Shown: positions 1 through 10,667 of the stretch, piece after piece
How positions within the stretch are numbered: position 1 is the first letter of the stretch
How the letters are laid out: each line of letters starts with the position of its first letter
Source: Baylisascaris procyonis
Lineage: Eukaryota; Nematoda; Chromadorea; Rhabditida; Ascarididae
DNA: 64,000 bases
Direction of reading: 5' to 3'
NCBI GenBank assembly: GCA_037389465.1
Contig: JAZARR010000078.1
Span: 1,860,001 to 1,924,000 of the forward strand
The notes under the pieces: model-generated
What the model was told of the DNA's origin: nothing
Seen by the model: the letters and a program-made list of their open reading frames with translations, nothing else
Databases searched by the model: none
Program-made: the position numbers and the translations under genes

Positions 1-820
1 ATGAAGAAACTTGATAACAAGAATGGGCACGCATCTATTTTCAGTGATAGAGATGTACCTTTTTTCCCCAACAAATTATACGTTAGCTATTGAAATGTAC
101 ATGTGAAGCGATTGAGTGCGAAATGCACAAGCTTGCCTCTATCTATATTTTGAATCGATATGCGTTCGTCGAATGTGAATATGAGTGCAATATAGAGGAT
201 AACAACTAAACGAAACATGATTTCTTAGCATTTTAGAGAGGTTTCGAGAGTTAAGGTTCCTGCTCGTTAAAGTTCTTCAATGATATTCTTGAAATATTTC
301 GGCTTTTTAGCAGTTTTTTTCGAGAGACCATTTCACCGGCTCTTCTAACTAATGAATCACACCAAGAACCGATGATAAAAGGATATGAGCAAGGAAAAAG
401 ATTATTCGCCATTTATTAGCATTCACCAACGAGACTTATTTACTTACCATAGGATGCTTTTCGAGAACAGATGCTCATTGATACCATAATGTGCATCGAA
501 ACTTTTTTCCGCCATAAAAGCGTACCATGTGACCGATCATAAAGGGGTCAATGAGTGGACTGTAGGAATATTCGTTTTGTGTAACAATTCCTGTGAGAAA
601 GATTCCGCCAATTTCTGCTAGTATATCTTTTGAGTGGAACGCTCAATGTTGTCGGTATTTTTTTAATGTGATTTTTCGTTATCGAATTGTGGTTATTTGA
701 AATGCTCCATTTACTTTGTAGGAAACCAAATCCTATCTGTTCTTATATTGTTGGCACCATTTTATTTTATACAAGGTTGCGAACGTATCACAGAATCTGC
801 CAATATTCGAACAGTCGTAG
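1..820. other. no exon seen; presumed gar-2-like intron
   Basis: No frame here has both coding texture and splice sites. Because the gene downstream starts inside its third intracellular loop, this is most likely intron between the TM5 exon, which is outside the window, and the exon at 821. Confidence 0.5.
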
Positions 821-1054
821 GTTTCAACAACATGCGGTGCATGTGGTTCGGAGGAATCGGCGCACAATTTGGAAGTAATACGCGAGGAAACCGAACGAAG
901 CAGCGTTGATATGTTAGATGGGATCAAGCTCGAAACGGTGCCGAGCAGTGAAGCACTCAGACCTTTAGACCAACTCGAAAGGCGTTGCTCATTAGCGTCG
1001 AACACTAGCTTGCCCGACGATACAGTGACGTCTGATTATGAAAGGAAGTATATG
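821..1054 (+). CDS. gar-2: gar-2-like exon A (third intracellular loop)
   Basis: The acceptor is GTCGTAG before 821 and the donor is GTGAGG after 1054. The exon has 78 codons and is in phase 0 at both ends. The translation is acidic and Ser-rich (for example SSVDMLDGIKLETVPSSEAL) and ends DYERKYM. The following 2.26-kb intron (1055-3314) shows no further convincing exon. Confidence 0.7.
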
Positions 1055-4000
1055 GTGAGGTTGCACATCTGATTATAGTTTTTGAGCTGGTTTATCCTTA
1101 AGAAGTTGTTTTGAATTAAAATCACTGTAAGTACTCATTTGGCGATGAACTATTTCTGCTTGCGCATTTCATGGTGAAGGTGTGATGTAAAATTAGTGAT
1201 GCGTCATTAGTTTGCTAGGATCTTCATCCGTTGACTATGCGGTCACATAGGCGAACGATGCTGGATGTAAGTGCATGTGCTGCAGTGATATCGACATATG
1301 GCACAGGACTTCGAAAAGTCTTGACTTCTTGGCTAACAACCCACTGGTGAGGCATAAAGGTCGAACTTATTCTCACTATTTTCGATTAAATTTCTTCCAT
1401 TTTAAGGTGGGAATGTATCTCTTCGTTGCCGATCTCATGCCGTAACACTGAGCTTGCCAATGATTAGGCCGCATCAATTTTTTAGGATATGCGAAATGAG
1501 CAAAGAGTAATGGCGTATGAGCAAGCACAAATTAGTAGCATGTGAACTGTCGAGGCAGTCCAATGGAGCTCACGCTACGAGAGTTTATACACGTTTATAG
1601 ATGAGGTTGCTAACTGAGTTTGAGCAAGACTAAAAGAGTGAGCTGTAACGTACGCCGATAACAACATATTTAGGAAACACATTCTTCCGGATACGAGCGC
1701 TTGTATATTTAGAGCAAGTTCAAAATTACAACTGATGGTTTAGTGCGTCAGGATCGAGCTCAGCTCACACTGCCACATGTTAGTGACACAATGAGTTCAG
1801 GTACCGTCACCAATATTGTTTCGCACCTCGAGTAAACCGAAGCGGAGAAAGACCGACGGTCTGCAAAAACCGCTACATTACAAAAATTCACTACGGAATC
1901 TAGGGTGCGAATTCTTCGAATGCTGTCTTGTTTAAAAGGTCCGAATGCGTGACCTATAGAATTGTTGTTTGGAAATTTTATAGGTGTCGCACCTTGTTTA
2001 CTGCTTCTGCCCTCAGGATGGCATAAATCACTTTTTTTGTTTGGGAAGCTCTTAAAAGTGTGTTTAAAAAATCAAATTTAAAAATCGATCATGAGAACGA
2101 TTACTGCGAGGCAGTGGGTTGTGTTTTGTGGAGTTCAAGTTTTGTCTCTCACTACGAGCATTTTATTTTGCTGTTATTCGATTGCACTTATATCTCACAT
2201 GGCACTGTGATCACATGTGCAAGCAGCACTGCTTCCATTCATTCATATATGAAGGTGCGGGAGAGTGAAAAGAAGGTTGGACTTGTATTTCAATTAGATG
2301 TAACTTATAATTGGCAATCAGATGAAGCATTTTTGAGCGGTTCAGATCAAATCTACTGATGTCAGTGGTTTTGCGCAAATTTGCATCTAGTTTTCTCTAT
2401 TTGTCCATGTAAAAGTTTAGCAAACTGAGGAGCTTGGATCAGAGTTATTCCAATTTTCTTTGTTCAGTTCTAGGTGAGAATATAATGATAGCCAGATTTT
2501 AGCAACTCTCATCAGGCTCTCAGGTTGTACATAACGCAATCCAGTAATAACCAATTATTTCTCGAAGAATGCACCTTACTGAGTTGAACTATTGTGAAGA
2601 GGTTGTTGAGAATGCATGCATTTGTTCATTGAGCGAGAATACATCGGTACATATTTGATGTTCGACGATGCATAAAAGTACAACAAATTTAACGCACAAT
2701 GCATCTGAATGGTCATGCACAAAAGTATGAGTGTTAGTGCACAATGTTGAGCTATGCTTATGACGGGACCTTAGATGAGATGACGACAGCTTAGATACAT
2801 AGATGCTGCGCAAATCTATAAAACAATTTTGAACCTCGTCCACTAAATCTCATCGAAGGCCCACTACATACCTTGTACTCTAAAGTTTTCAATAGGATTC
2901 TTGAAAAGCACTAAAGTATTTCAAGTGATGTTCGTTAATATAGAGCTTGAAGAAAATCTGAGATAGGGGTCTTGGCATCTACACACTGATGAGTGTCGTT
3001 GAGTGTTTACGTGCATCATGCATCCGCAGATCAAACATTTATATATTCGCTAAGCTTTCATTTGCTTGTCGTTTACTTAATTTCTACAGTAGCTAAATTT
3101 GCACAATTCACATTCCTACTGCACGGTGCGTTTAGCAGACATTTGATTGTCTTCGTAGTACTAAGCGTGAAACAGAAGGCATCAGACAGAGATAATCGAG
3201 TGATTTCATAATTTCCTTGGGCAACTCGATACCGCCTAGGTCTGCTGGGCCGTCAGTCGAAAATTAGTTGCTTCGCAGAGCCATCTCTCCTTCTGCTATT
3301 TGGGGCAATTTCAGGACAATGGATCGTACGATTTCCAAGCGGCTGATTCGCTGAGTCTATTGTTTAACGACGATAGTTTCAGTTCTGTCTTGCAGTTGAA
3401 GTCTCCAGCAGTGTGCACAGATTCCGGTGTGGAGTTCGCCGATTCAGAGGCCACTTCTGTGATAACCAAACGAAACGCCAACGTAAAATCTTGTCTTTCA
3501 CCGGTATGCAATAAACTTAGCCAAAAATTTCCTTTGTTCTCACTTTTATGTTCCTTTTTATCGTCTGCACCTTCGTGGTTGATCGGCTATGTTTCAATCA
3601 CTGTGATAATATCAATTGGAGCGTCATAGATGACCCTTCCCTCTACTCTTCAACTTTTCCGCTTAATTGTGCAGCCCTTAAAACGCTGCCGTTCCATCAT
3701 GTAATTCTTCCAGTGAGTAATTATCCTCTCTAGCACAGAGCATATAACTTATCGCGTCTTCACTAGGTAAAGCAACCAATGAGCAGTGATGCAATTATTC
3801 GTGCAATCATTCATAAGCGAAGGAAAAAGTTTCCCGATTTCCTGCCACATTTCACACCTAAATATCACACTAGAATCCTGACATTTTTTTGTTAATTCCT
3901 CGTTTCGATTCAAGCTTTCAAAAATGCTCATCCGTCATAGCGCTATTGCATAGGATGACTTGTTAACTTCAGCGATAATTCTTTTTTTTAACTAGAAACA

Positions 4001-6999
4001 CATATAGATATATAATTGGAGTTTCACGTGAGGTGAAAATTTTCCTAGTTTTTTAACGCATATTTCCGAATGCTTCTGACGGGTTCATATCTCATTCTCA
4101 ACTACTTTTCTAGTTTTTTCGTATAATATTGTTTACAGTTGAATTTAATTTTGCGCGCTGAGACCCAAGAAAACAACATGATAGTAGCATCTAATGCAGC
4201 TATTTTAGGTGAACCTAATACTTCTGCGAGAAATGTTACAACATAGAGGTAGGTATAAACGCTTGAAATCACTATTGTACTATCCTCATTATGTATGCAA
4301 ATACTGTTGCAATTACTATGCGATATAGAGCGCTTTTACAACAGTCTGATCATCTTTAATTATTCGGCTAATAATAGAATTCAGTGAAATAATTTAGGCC
4401 GAAAGAATGAGGAATAGCGACAGTTGTAGCGATAAGGTGTTTCGTTATGCCCCGTTGCCCGTCGTCGAACGTACGTCTTCCACGAAAATGGCTTCAAGTA
4501 GTTGGGTTCAGCATATGAAGGCTCACATGATGCATGCGCTCAGGTCACCGTTAAGCAGCAACGCTGTGTCAAGGCCGCGTATTTCTTCCACTTCTTCCGG
4601 GTGAGTATATCATATGCTGGAGAGGGGTGGGGAATTTTAGTCTATCAGAAAACTAACGCAGTTTTGAAAGCCCTACTTCATATTTGTTTTAAAAACCGTG
4701 AAATTTCTTATCATAAGCGCACTATTGATATTCCTTTGCTTATTACGATAACATTGGTTTATGGAAAATAACTGCGACTTTATTATGAAATTATTATTTT
4801 TCCATCGTTTTTAATCGTTTTTTTTACAGCGTTTGCCAATTTTGACAAAACGCTTGCAGCATTATGCGCTTTTATTCATTTTTCAAGAATCCGTTTAAAT
4901 TTTTTATCAAACTGCGAACTAATTTTATAAAATTCATAGAAGAATGGCTAAATCAAGTCAACGGACATCGACTAGGTTTGATTTTCTGTACAGGTCATCA
5001 TCTAGCGATGAATCACGTGAAAACGACAATGCTCGTTTCACTCAAGCGTCAGTTGCTGTCACTCGACAGGATAGCGACCGTAGTACCGCAACAACGACGG
5101 TTGAAAAATCGAAAAACGATTTCTTCTTGAGTCCTGGAGGGTAAGATGTATCGTATTTCATTGAAATTCGAGGAAATCATTTTGCTAACTATTCAAAAAC
5201 TGGAGGAAATCATAACTATTTAATAATTTATTCACACGGAATTTCTTTTATTATATATTTCATCGCAAAATGTTTCATCAATTGCTCAAGGAATTCAACT
5301 GAGAATTTCAATGTACGAGCAGGGCATGGTGGCCTTAAGCCATTCATGGCTAAATTTGATTTTTTTAACGATTATAGTCGAAAGACGTAGGTATAAAAGA
5401 GATAGAACAGCGATTTCATACTTAGTAAAGCCGAAAGGATACCATGGTTTCGTTTAAAAGCTTGATCAGATCGGAAATCGGCATAAAAATTTATGTTAGA
5501 AGTGAAGTGAATTCGAAGTGAAAGTGCAAAAACTTGAAAAACGCGATGATTTTATGTTCTTTAACGATATTGGTGAATCACAGCACAGATTTACGATATC
5601 ATTGTAAGCCTACGCACGCAGGGTGTGTTTGCTGGATTTCGTTTCCACATTTGAGTTGGTGTTGCACGAGGACAACGGAGCTTCCTTTGCTTGATGGGGT
5701 AGAGGACTTTCACGCTAAGGCACTTCCTCCTCGTCGATCCCATTTCGCTCAATGAAATCTCCTCCCCACAACGCAACACTTAACCGTGCAACCATATTAG
5801 TCAATGGATATTCCTTGCTCTTCTTTTCAACCGAATCTTATAATATCCTCATTAAGTATGACACGGAAAATCTCCTCATTATCCGCGTTGACTCGTGAAC
5901 GAATGGTACATACAATTTTTGCGCCTTTTTCCGCTTTTCAACGGCAGCGGAAGCAAACGAGAGCTGAACGCAGAGCGCATAAGGCGTTCAGGACAATAAC
6001 GTTTATTGTTGGATTTTTTGCTATTCTTTGGTCTCCCTACTATGTCGTGGTAGGTTAATATTTCGATGCTCAAAATATCAACTCTTTTTTATTACTTTGC
6101 CTATTTACCTGTCTTAGTTCTATTAATTATATTTTTCACCGATGTTTCATTTCACTCAAGTCGGCAGCTTTCATTCTTCGATCCGATCCAATTTCTTCGC
6201 TAAAGCTGAGTCGCGCTGAAAAGAAACAGCAGAAAATCTTCAAAATTTCAACTCCAATCCATAAAATTGGCAGCCGTATTTCAAGATTTCTGATTTCGAT
6301 TGAAATAAGTGAAAGATATTGCCTATTTTGTCCTGGGCATCGAATTGGACATTTTTTTCTCACAAGGAACTATAATTTTAATAATAAGGCTGGTAATTTT
6401 TCCCAAAAGGAAAAACGAATACGAAAAGTATAGTTTGCTTATGGCTATTCTATAAAAGATTACGCTCAAATGATTAAGTCGAATGTATGAACCCGGGAAT
6501 GTAATGTGTGGAATTCGAAGGTGAGTTCGAGGGGAATTTTCGTTTACGATAGGCGCTCTTCGCGTCCTTTTAACCATTTCTGTCAACGGAGTGTGCATTT
6601 CGCTCTAAGGGAATGACGTATTATGATCTGGAACTATTTTATTCATTGTTAGATCGAACTAATCACCCTTTGTTACTCATTCATACTGTCTGCTTCGTCA
6701 TTCCTCTTCCACTCTTTCTACAATTACATCAAAACAGAATGGACTGCAGAGATAAGTGGATTTAAATTGATAACACCTTTCAGCGAATGCAAAACAGTTA
6801 ATTCATCAAAATATGCTTTCAGGCAACCGTTTACGGGTTTTGCCGTGGACATTGCATTCCAGCACCTGTCTATACGCTCAGCTATTATATGTGCTATCTA
6901 AACTCAAGCGGCAATCCATTTGCATATGCTCTTGCCAATCGACAATTTCGTTCAGCTTTTCTTCGAATGTTACGCTTGAATTTTAATAAAGCAACTTGA
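821..6999 (+). CDS. gar-2: G-protein-coupled (muscarinic-type) acetylcholine receptor, 3' part
   Basis: This is a class A GPCR that would bind acetylcholine at the neuronal or muscle membrane. Six exons join in phase: 821-1054, 3315-3503, 4398-4600, 4994-5140, 5857-6049 and 6823-6999. They total 1143 nt, or 380 residues plus stop. The first four exons and the start of the fifth encode a Ser/Thr-rich hydrophilic stretch, as expected for the long third intracellular loop of nematode GAR receptors. The fifth exon carries the basic pre-TM6 segment (RAERRAHKAFRT) and TM6 (FIVGFFAILWSPYY). The last carries ECL3 (TVYGFCRGHCIP), TM7 (LSYYMCYLNSSGNPFAYAL) with the NPxxY-type NPFAY box, and a short tail ending NFNKAT. 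TM1-TM5 and the start codon lie upstream of the window. The TM6-TM7 text matches my memory of GAR-2; GAR-1 is the alternative. The class assignment is secure, the exact paralogue less so. Confidence 0.88.
3315..3503 (+). CDS. gar-2: gar-2-like exon B (third intracellular loop)
   Basis: The acceptor is CAATTTCAG and the donor is GTATGC. The exon has 63 codons in phase 0/0. The translation starts DNGSYDFQAADSLSLL and is rich in Ser, Asp and Val. The 894-nt intron that follows (3504-4397) holds nothing else recognised. Confidence 0.75.
4398..4600 (+). CDS. gar-2: gar-2-like exon C (third intracellular loop)
   Basis: The acceptor is AATTTAG and the donor is GTGAGT. The exon is 203 nt and ends in phase 2. 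The translation begins AERMRNSDSCSDKVFRY and continues Ser/Arg-rich with potential kinase sites. The intron 4601-4993 is AT-rich. Confidence 0.75.
4994..5140 (+). CDS. gar-2: gar-2-like exon D (third intracellular loop)
   Basis: The acceptor is CTGTACAG and the donor is GTAAGA. The exon is 147 nt; its first base completes the preceding Gly codon. The translation includes SSSSDESRENDNARF and ends DFFLSPGG. The intron 5141-5856 follows. Confidence 0.75.
5857..6049 (+). CDS. gar-2: gar-2-like exon E (pre-TM6 and TM6)
   Basis: The donor GTAGGT after 6049 is clear and leaves phase 0. The start is set by the acceptor CATTAAG before 5857, which is weak for a nematode but gives the required single completing base. 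An alternative acceptor, ACGGCAG before CGG AAG, breaks the phase with exon D. The exon encodes MTRKISSLSALTRERMV, the basic RAERRAHKAF segment and TM6 with WSPYY. Confidence 0.82.
6823..6999 (+). CDS. gar-2: gar-2-like last exon (ECL3, TM7, C-terminus)
   Basis: The acceptor is ATGCTTTCAG. The exon is in phase 0 and runs 58 codons to the TGA at 6997-6999. It encodes ATVYGFCRGHCIP, TM7 with CYLNSSGNPFAYALANRQF, and ends RMLRLNFNKAT. The short tail after TM7 is usual for GAR receptors. Confidence 0.93.
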   Translation, partial: ATVYGFCRGHCIPAPVYTLSYYMCYLNSSGNPFAYALANRQFRSAFLRMLRLNFNKAT

Positions 7000-9561
7000 A
7001 TGATGATTTTTTAAAATGATTTTATGAAGGAACGTGTTAAATTTTTTATTGATAAATATTTTTTATAATTCTTGTAGAAATGTTTCCCACCAAGCAGATT
7101 CAGCAGTTCGCCGGATAGTCGGTAAAATTTCGTAATTTAGATTGAGCGCATGACTTTATTAATGGAACTCGCAAAATTATCGTAGCTCGCAATTTTCAAT
7201 TTCACTCTTATCTTTGGAAAAATCTCTAATTGGGTATCAAAGGATGATGTACAATTCATTTGCGATTTTCGTATAATCTATGGGTGGGAAGAAATTGGCA
7301 CTATAATTACAATTTTCGAACTTTATTCATGACTCTTAGATAGCACTAAATAACGAGAACGGAAACGAATGAACTTAGCTTGGCTTTATTTTCAAAGTCG
7401 ACTATTTAGAGTGGAAAGTTACCACCTTGCACTGCGTAAAACGAGTCGATGCCCTTTATGCGTTGAAATTATTAAGCAACGGAACGAAGATTTCATACAA
7501 ATCCATGAAATCCTGAAGCGAATCCTTCGATAGTTAAGAGCACATCTACGTATGAAGATGCATCTACTTGTGTGTATCGGCTAGGCCTATTTCATTCATA
7601 GCCTAGCAGATATTGGATGGTCAGTTGAGATGGGAACATTCATCTAGGCCCTCTTCCCATCAGTCGTTAGATACATCGTTCATTACTCCAAATGAGTTCT
7701 GCAATTTGAAATTTTTCAAAAAATTGCATAGTCAGAACTCTTTCCATTCATTATGTCTGCTAGAAGTGAGATTTTTACTGTTCTGATCCTCGTTTCATTG
7801 GACTCTAAAAGTGTCAAGTGAAACTTTTAGGTTGCTGCTTTGCCACAATCTCCAATCAAGCTCTTCCTTCCTCCCCTGTCTCTCCTCATGAAATATTTGA
7901 ATTGCTAAGCACTGAGAAATATAGTGTTGGTTAGCTGCAAGAACTCAGAAAAATTGTGTCAAAGTGCCAAACGTGTGTACGGCTATGGGCGAGCACAGTG
8001 ATGCGGCGGAAGAGAAATGGCTGTTTGATGGGCCGCAATCAGTTTGACATTAATGGCGTTTACGGCAGATGGTGACCACTTGCGCCATTTGTATCATTTC
8101 CTCATCGCCATTCAGAAGTTAGTTCGACCCACGGATTCCACAAAAAGTTCGCGCAATCTACCCAACTCTTTCACCATTTACTGATGAAATGATTGGCGTC
8201 AGCTATTGTGACCAGCTTGGATCCAATACTGTTAACACAGGTTTCCATTCGCTTCGCTGCAGATAAAAACCTTACTTTACCTCTGAAACGCTATTTTATT
8301 GCTAGGTATCACCTCACTTAAGAAGTAAGCAGTAAAGTAATAAACTAATTTATGCTGGCCGGAAAACACAACACTTTTTCTTTGTACGTGCTTTTTTCTT
8401 TTTTGTAAAATTTGTAAGCGCATTATGACAGTGTAACGTTTGAGCGCATTTATGTTTGTGTCTATTTAATTTTTCGATAGTTCTAAATTAGCGACCAATA
8501 AACGTCGAGTCATGAGACTGGGCGCATAACGCATACCGTAGAATGGTATCCTATCACCTCGAAAGGAGTTATAGGCAATAACGTAACGGAAAATTTGTAG
8601 GATTTTGTAAGCGCTTAAACTGCATTTTGTTCTGGCCAGGTAGCGAACAAATGGAGTCGAGTGCCAAAAGGCTAACTTGCTTCACAATTTACCAATAAAA
8701 ATTAAATATTAGAATAATGTTTGATATTCTAGGTGATTTAACCGAGCGCAGAAGTTTTGCAAAAAACAATCATTTTTCTTTGACCGGACCAGCATAAATC
8801 TTTGCAAATTTTTAGTACACCTGTGCGTTCGCAACTTCTTTCACTATTAATGGATGAGTGCGAAATACGCTATAGGAGACCTGTTCTACGCTATGTCTGC
8901 GAATTTTCGTAACTCTAACTTCAGGGGGCTCTCAAGTTGAAACTGCCCAAAAGACTAACAAATACACCACATGCGAAGGCACCGCCATGCCACGGTGCAC
9001 CTTAGCGAAGGGAATTTGCCAACACTCATGAAAACTATGCTCTGTAGATTTGTATGAGCGGTCGGCACAATTAGCATTTTGATATATTGCTCTGCATGCT
9101 TTGTTATTTGCCCATCATTTGCATACACTGGCTGGTTTGATGGGCCGTATACAAAAGCGGATATCGTGATAGCACCTCTGGACGATTCTCCTCTTGCTTT
9201 AGGCTTTAAAAAATTATGGATTATATTACCTAACACTGAGTTTTGCGTCACAGGGTTTCAACAAACTTTCATGAATTTGTACAAATTTGGTTTTTTCCTG
9301 GTTGCGACCTTATCTTGCTCATGCTTTAACGTTTAATACCTTTATCGAGGCTTTCTTGCTACAAATAGAAGAGCTGATATTGATGAATTAGGGTTATCGA
9401 TTTATCAGGTTACAAGATAACTGAGGAAATTCCTTCAAGGTGATTATCCGCTTTAACACGCATTCTCTGGACAGCACCCCATTGTAAGACAATATACCCT
9501 CTCTTTACTTTGCTGACAGCTGCGCATTTTATTACTGTGCGTAAGCAATTTTTTTTTTCAG
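7000..9561. other. intergenic; no supported gene
   Basis: This is the 3' flank of the gar-2-like gene and the presumed 5' region of the homeobox gene. A GC-richer block at about 7975-8110 contains a 20-codon ATG frame (7985-8047) with no splice site of the phase needed to join the homeodomain exon. Frames on both strands at 8955-9336 show no recognisable domain. An upstream homeobox exon ending in phase 1 must exist but was not located. Confidence 0.4.
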
Positions 9562-9713
9562 AGGACAGAATCAACAGGCGAAGGTTTCGAACGAATTTTA
9601 CGGAAAATCAAAGTATTGCACTGGAAGAGGCGTTCCAAGAATCACATTATCCCGACCAAAATTCAAAAAGAAACCTTGCGATGGTACTCGATATTCCAGA
9701 GGATCGTATCACA
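9562..9713 (+). CDS. homeobox exon 1 visible (homeodomain residues 1-46)
   Basis: The acceptor is a long T-run ending TTTTCAG before 9562 and the donor is GTTAGT after ACA at 9713. Two bases complete a codon started in an unseen upstream exon. Encodes the N-terminal arm, helix 1, helix 2 and the start of helix 3. Confidence 0.85.
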
Positions 9714-10667
9714 GTTAGTTAACCACCCACTAATAATTGCCATTTTCAGAAGAAATATTCTCCTAAAATCACTAAAACACGCTCGAAACCTTTGCGAAGC
9801 CGCTCGAAATGTTTTCATCGTGAATGACAAAAAAAAAAAAAATTCCATCCTTCTAACTATTAAGTTATAAACTTGGATCATAAGAAATTCAAAGAAAGAG
9901 TAGGAAAATTAGTCGTTGAAAATAAAATAGTGAAAATCTAAGAGCTATTTTCACACATAGGGAGCATTGCTTTATTGTTTACTTGTTTACTTCACTTTGT
10001 TCATAGTTGTTTACTTCATTGCTGATATGGTATGTAATCAACTCAGTGCTGAAATGTGATACCATGTGGTACATACTGATTCATTTAGATAATTGTATCT
10101 TGAGGACTATGTTGTTGTTTTCGATGTGTTTTAGCGGTAGTTGAGTAGGTGGTGAAGCAGACGTAAATCTTTACTCAACAAAGAGTGGTAGTAAGCGAGC
10201 AAAAGATATGTTGTTTTTAAGGTCGAAGTAACACTTCAAGCGATACTTTGAATTTCGACGATATAAAATTGCTAGCATTTAATACTTACTATATTCGTAT
10301 ACGAGTGCATACAATTCATCCATTAAAATCGAGTCAAATAATATGGGCAAATAATATGGGCATACTATCAAAGCAATCGCAAACACTCGTATTGTTTTCG
10401 TTTCAGGTGTGGTTTCAGAATCGTCGTGCTAAATGGCGGAGAAAAGAAGTAAGAGAACGAGAAAAGAAAAAATTTCATGCTAAAGAGTGTCAATGTGTTG
10501 AAACGTCGATCGTCTACAGTAACCAAAGAAGAGCAGATGGTGCCGTGCAAATGTTACGGCCACAAGTAAACGACCCAAACGCATCAGCAACCCTACGTGA
10601 ACAGCAACCATATTCGACGTTTTCATGTCGTGATCGACAAACATATCATTTCACTCGGTTCCCTTAG
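9562..10667 (+). CDS. paired-like (Q50) homeodomain transcription factor, 3' part
   Basis: This is a nuclear DNA-binding protein. Exons 9562-9713 and 10407-10667 join in phase 0 to give a full 60-residue homeodomain. It begins RRRFRTNFTENQ, carries EAFQESHYPD in helix 1 and the turn, and ends ITVWFQNRRAKWRRKE. The signature residues R5, Q12, L16, F20, W48, F49, Q50, N51 and R53 are present. The intron falls between residues 46 and 47, the site shared by many PRD-class genes. Helix 2 is unusual (QNSKRNLAMVLDIPEDR). The PEDRI-VWFQNRRAKW segment recalls Vsx/CEH-10 and RTNFT with SHYPD recalls Unc-4, but neither C-terminal extension is present. The tail after the homeodomain is about 70 residues, basic at first, with no octapeptide or OAR motif seen. 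The start exon is missing. Confidence 0.88.
10407..10667 (+). CDS. homeobox last exon (recognition helix and C-terminus)
   Basis: The acceptor is TCGTTTCAG. The exon opens at VWFQNRRAKWRRKE, the core of recognition helix 3, and continues through a basic KEVREREKKKF stretch to a stop at 10665-10667. No activation domain is recognised. Confidence 0.9.
   Translation: MWFQNRRAKWRRKEVREREKKKFHAKECQCVETSIVYSNQRRADGAVQMLRPQVNDPNASATLREQQPYSTFSCRDRQTYHFTRFP

Noticed and set aside
5534..5779. Frames on both strands between gar-2-like exons D and E
   Set aside because: No splice sites of the required phase, and exon D joins exon E directly in phase.
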